Assembly (NCBI GenBank): GCA_900550595.1 | Contig: URTB01000085.1 | Location: forward strand, 1 to 6,224 | Origin: an uncultured Collinsella sp. | GTDB taxonomy: Bacteria > Actinomycetota > Coriobacteriia > Coriobacteriales > Coriobacteriaceae | Direction: 5' to 3' | Length of the DNA: 6,224 bases | Shown: positions 5,174 to 6,224 of the stretch, piece by piece | Layout: each line of letters opens with the position of its first letter | Position numbering within the stretch: position 1 is the first letter of the stretch | Made by a program: the position numbers and the translations under genes | The notes under the pieces: model-generated | Database searches by the model: none | What the model saw: the letters and a program-made list of their open reading frames with translations, nothing else | Told to the model about the DNA's origin: nothing

Positions 5174-6224
5174 GTGGTTAAGGCACTCAAAATTGAGATA
5201 TTCCTGCTATGCATGATTGTTCTTATCGGGCTTGCCGCGCGAAGTCGTCGCTCCTTGTTCTCGAGCACCCTGCAGCTATTGTTTAGCATGCTTGGCTACA
5301 CCTCTGCCGCGTACATATTATTCGATATGATCTGGACGCTTTCGGATGGTGCGGACGGCACGTTGGGTATTGCTGCCAACTGGATTTCCAACGCGGTTTC
5401 GTTTTCGCTCTTTGCCATCGCGTGTCTCATTTGGTTTATCTATTCCGAGACGATGCAGGGCTCTCGCCTTGTGACCTCGCGCTATAGGGTGGTGCTTGTA
5501 ACGTTGCCTACGGCTCTGGTGGTCGTGCTGGCTTTTACCAGTTACTGGACGCACGCCTTGTTCTATATCGATTCGCAGGGCGTGTATCGTCGCGGCTTTG
5601 CCTATATGATCCAGCCCATCGTCAGCTACTGTTACGTTATACATACGTCCCTGCATGCGTTTGTGCAATCTCGCAGGGTCGAGAGTCTGCAGACGAAGGC
5701 CATCTATCGAACCCTGGCATTTTTTGCCATTCCGGCCCTGGTGGGCGGTACCTTTCAGGTCGTTTACTCGGTGCCCGGCCTTTGTGTCGGCATAATGATT
5801 AGCATGTTGCTGCTCTACATCATCTACCAGGAGCAGCTGATCTCGACCGACCCGTTGACTGGCCTCAACAATCGCAACCGTTTTGAGACCTATATGCTGT
5901 CGCTCTTCTCAAATGTGGACCAGGCCGAAGATGTATATCTGCTTATGATGGACGCTGACGGCTTTAAGCAGATTAACGATCGCTATGGACATGTGGAGGG
6001 CGACCATGCCCTCCAGGTCATATCCGCTGCGCTCAAAGAGGTCTGCTCGGCGTCAGGTGGCTTTATCGCGCGTTATGGCGGTGATGAGTTCGTGGTGCTT
6101 CAAAAGGTGACGACGGAGCAGGATATCGTGCGTCTGTGTGTGGCAATCAGCGACGAGCTCGCTCGTGCTGAGGTGCCGTATGCATTGCGGATGTCCATCG
6201 GTTACGCGCGGGTCGGCGATAGTG
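5174..6224 (+). CDS. Membrane-bound diguanylate cyclase, seven-TM sensor plus GGDEF (3' partial)
   Basis: The first 350 residues are visible and the frame is open to the window edge. Hydrophobic segments at about 8-23, 34-54, 69-90, 105-124, 143-163, 179-199 and 201-218 suggest a seven-helix membrane sensor. A GGDEF domain follows from about 220: DPLTGLNNRNRF (226-237), DADGFKQINDRYGH (260-273) with metal-binding Asp260 and substrate-binding Asn268, and an intact GGDEF signature at 302-306. It should make cyclic di-GMP from two GTP. The inhibitory RxxD site expected at 293-296 is absent (ASGG there). No ATG precedes the first helix in frame; the next ATG (5213) would cut that helix. The GTG at 5174 is therefore preferred, with GAAGGG at 5158-5163 ten bases upstream; a TTG at 5156 is the alternative. 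The sensor's ligand is unknown. About 35 residues or more are missing at the C terminus. Confidence 0.9.
   Translation, partial: MVKALKIEIFLLCMIVLIGLAARSRRSLFSSTLQLLFSMLGYTSAAYILFDMIWTLSDGADGTLGIAANWISNAVSFSLFAIACLIWFIYSETMQGSRLVTSRYRVVLVTLPTALVVVLAFTSYWTHALFYIDSQGVYRRGFAYMIQPIVSYCYVIHTSLHAFVQSRRVESLQTKAIYRTLAFFAIPALVGGTFQVVYSVPGLCVGIMISMLLLYIIYQEQLISTDPLTGLNNRNRFETYMLSLFSNVDQAEDVYLLMMDADGFKQINDRYGHVEGDHALQVISAALKEVCSASGGFIARYGGDEFVVLQKVTTEQDIVRLCVAISDELARAEVPYALRMSIGYARVGDS

Noticed and set aside
5160..5200. tRNA-like D-arm sequence (GTCTAGTGGTTAAGGCAC)
   Set aside because: The D-arm resemblance is real, but no 7-base anticodon loop, T-arm (TTC motif) or pairing acceptor ends follow, and the sequence overlaps the start of the cyclase gene.

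Overview
The window looks like chromosomal DNA from a GC-rich anaerobic bacterium. The high G/C at third codon positions, a ferredoxin-fused bifurcating-type electron transfer flavoprotein (Etf), an azlCD pair and a KdgT-type permease suggest a gut actinobacterium of the Coriobacteriia, such as Collinsella. That placement is inferred from composition and gene content and was not tested. No mobile element, CRISPR array, rRNA, tRNA or phage gene was found.

Layout. Positions 1-1868 (+) hold the 3' end of an Etf beta gene, followed with no gap by a complete Etf alpha gene carrying an N-terminal 2[4Fe-4S] ferredoxin module. The dehydrogenase partner is not in the window. Positions 1865-2677 (-) hold an HD-domain phosphohydrolase gene whose stop overlaps the etfA stop in a shared CTAG. 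Positions 2678-2814 form a divergent control region with a 10-bp tandem duplication, a 10-bp inverted repeat and a possible -10 element. Positions 2815-3820 (+) hold an overlapping azlC-azlD pair for branched-chain amino acid export. Positions 3821-3962 are non-coding and contain an imperfect 18-bp palindrome. Positions 3963-4985 (+) hold a single 2-keto-3-deoxygluconate permease gene (kdgT). Positions 4986-5173 are non-coding but structured: a 13-bp inverted repeat overlaps a strong extended -10 promoter, and two more hairpins follow. From 5174 to the window end (+) lies a membrane diguanylate cyclase with seven predicted transmembrane segments and a GGDEF domain, cut off before its stop.

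How the genes relate. Only two groups work together clearly: EtfB with EtfA as an electron-bifurcating or electron-transferring flavoprotein, and AzlC with AzlD as a two-subunit transporter. The HD hydrolase, kdgT and the cyclase look like independent units with their own control regions. I see no convincing undescribed multi-gene system. The least explained parts are the three intergenic regions, above all the leader of the diguanylate cyclase.
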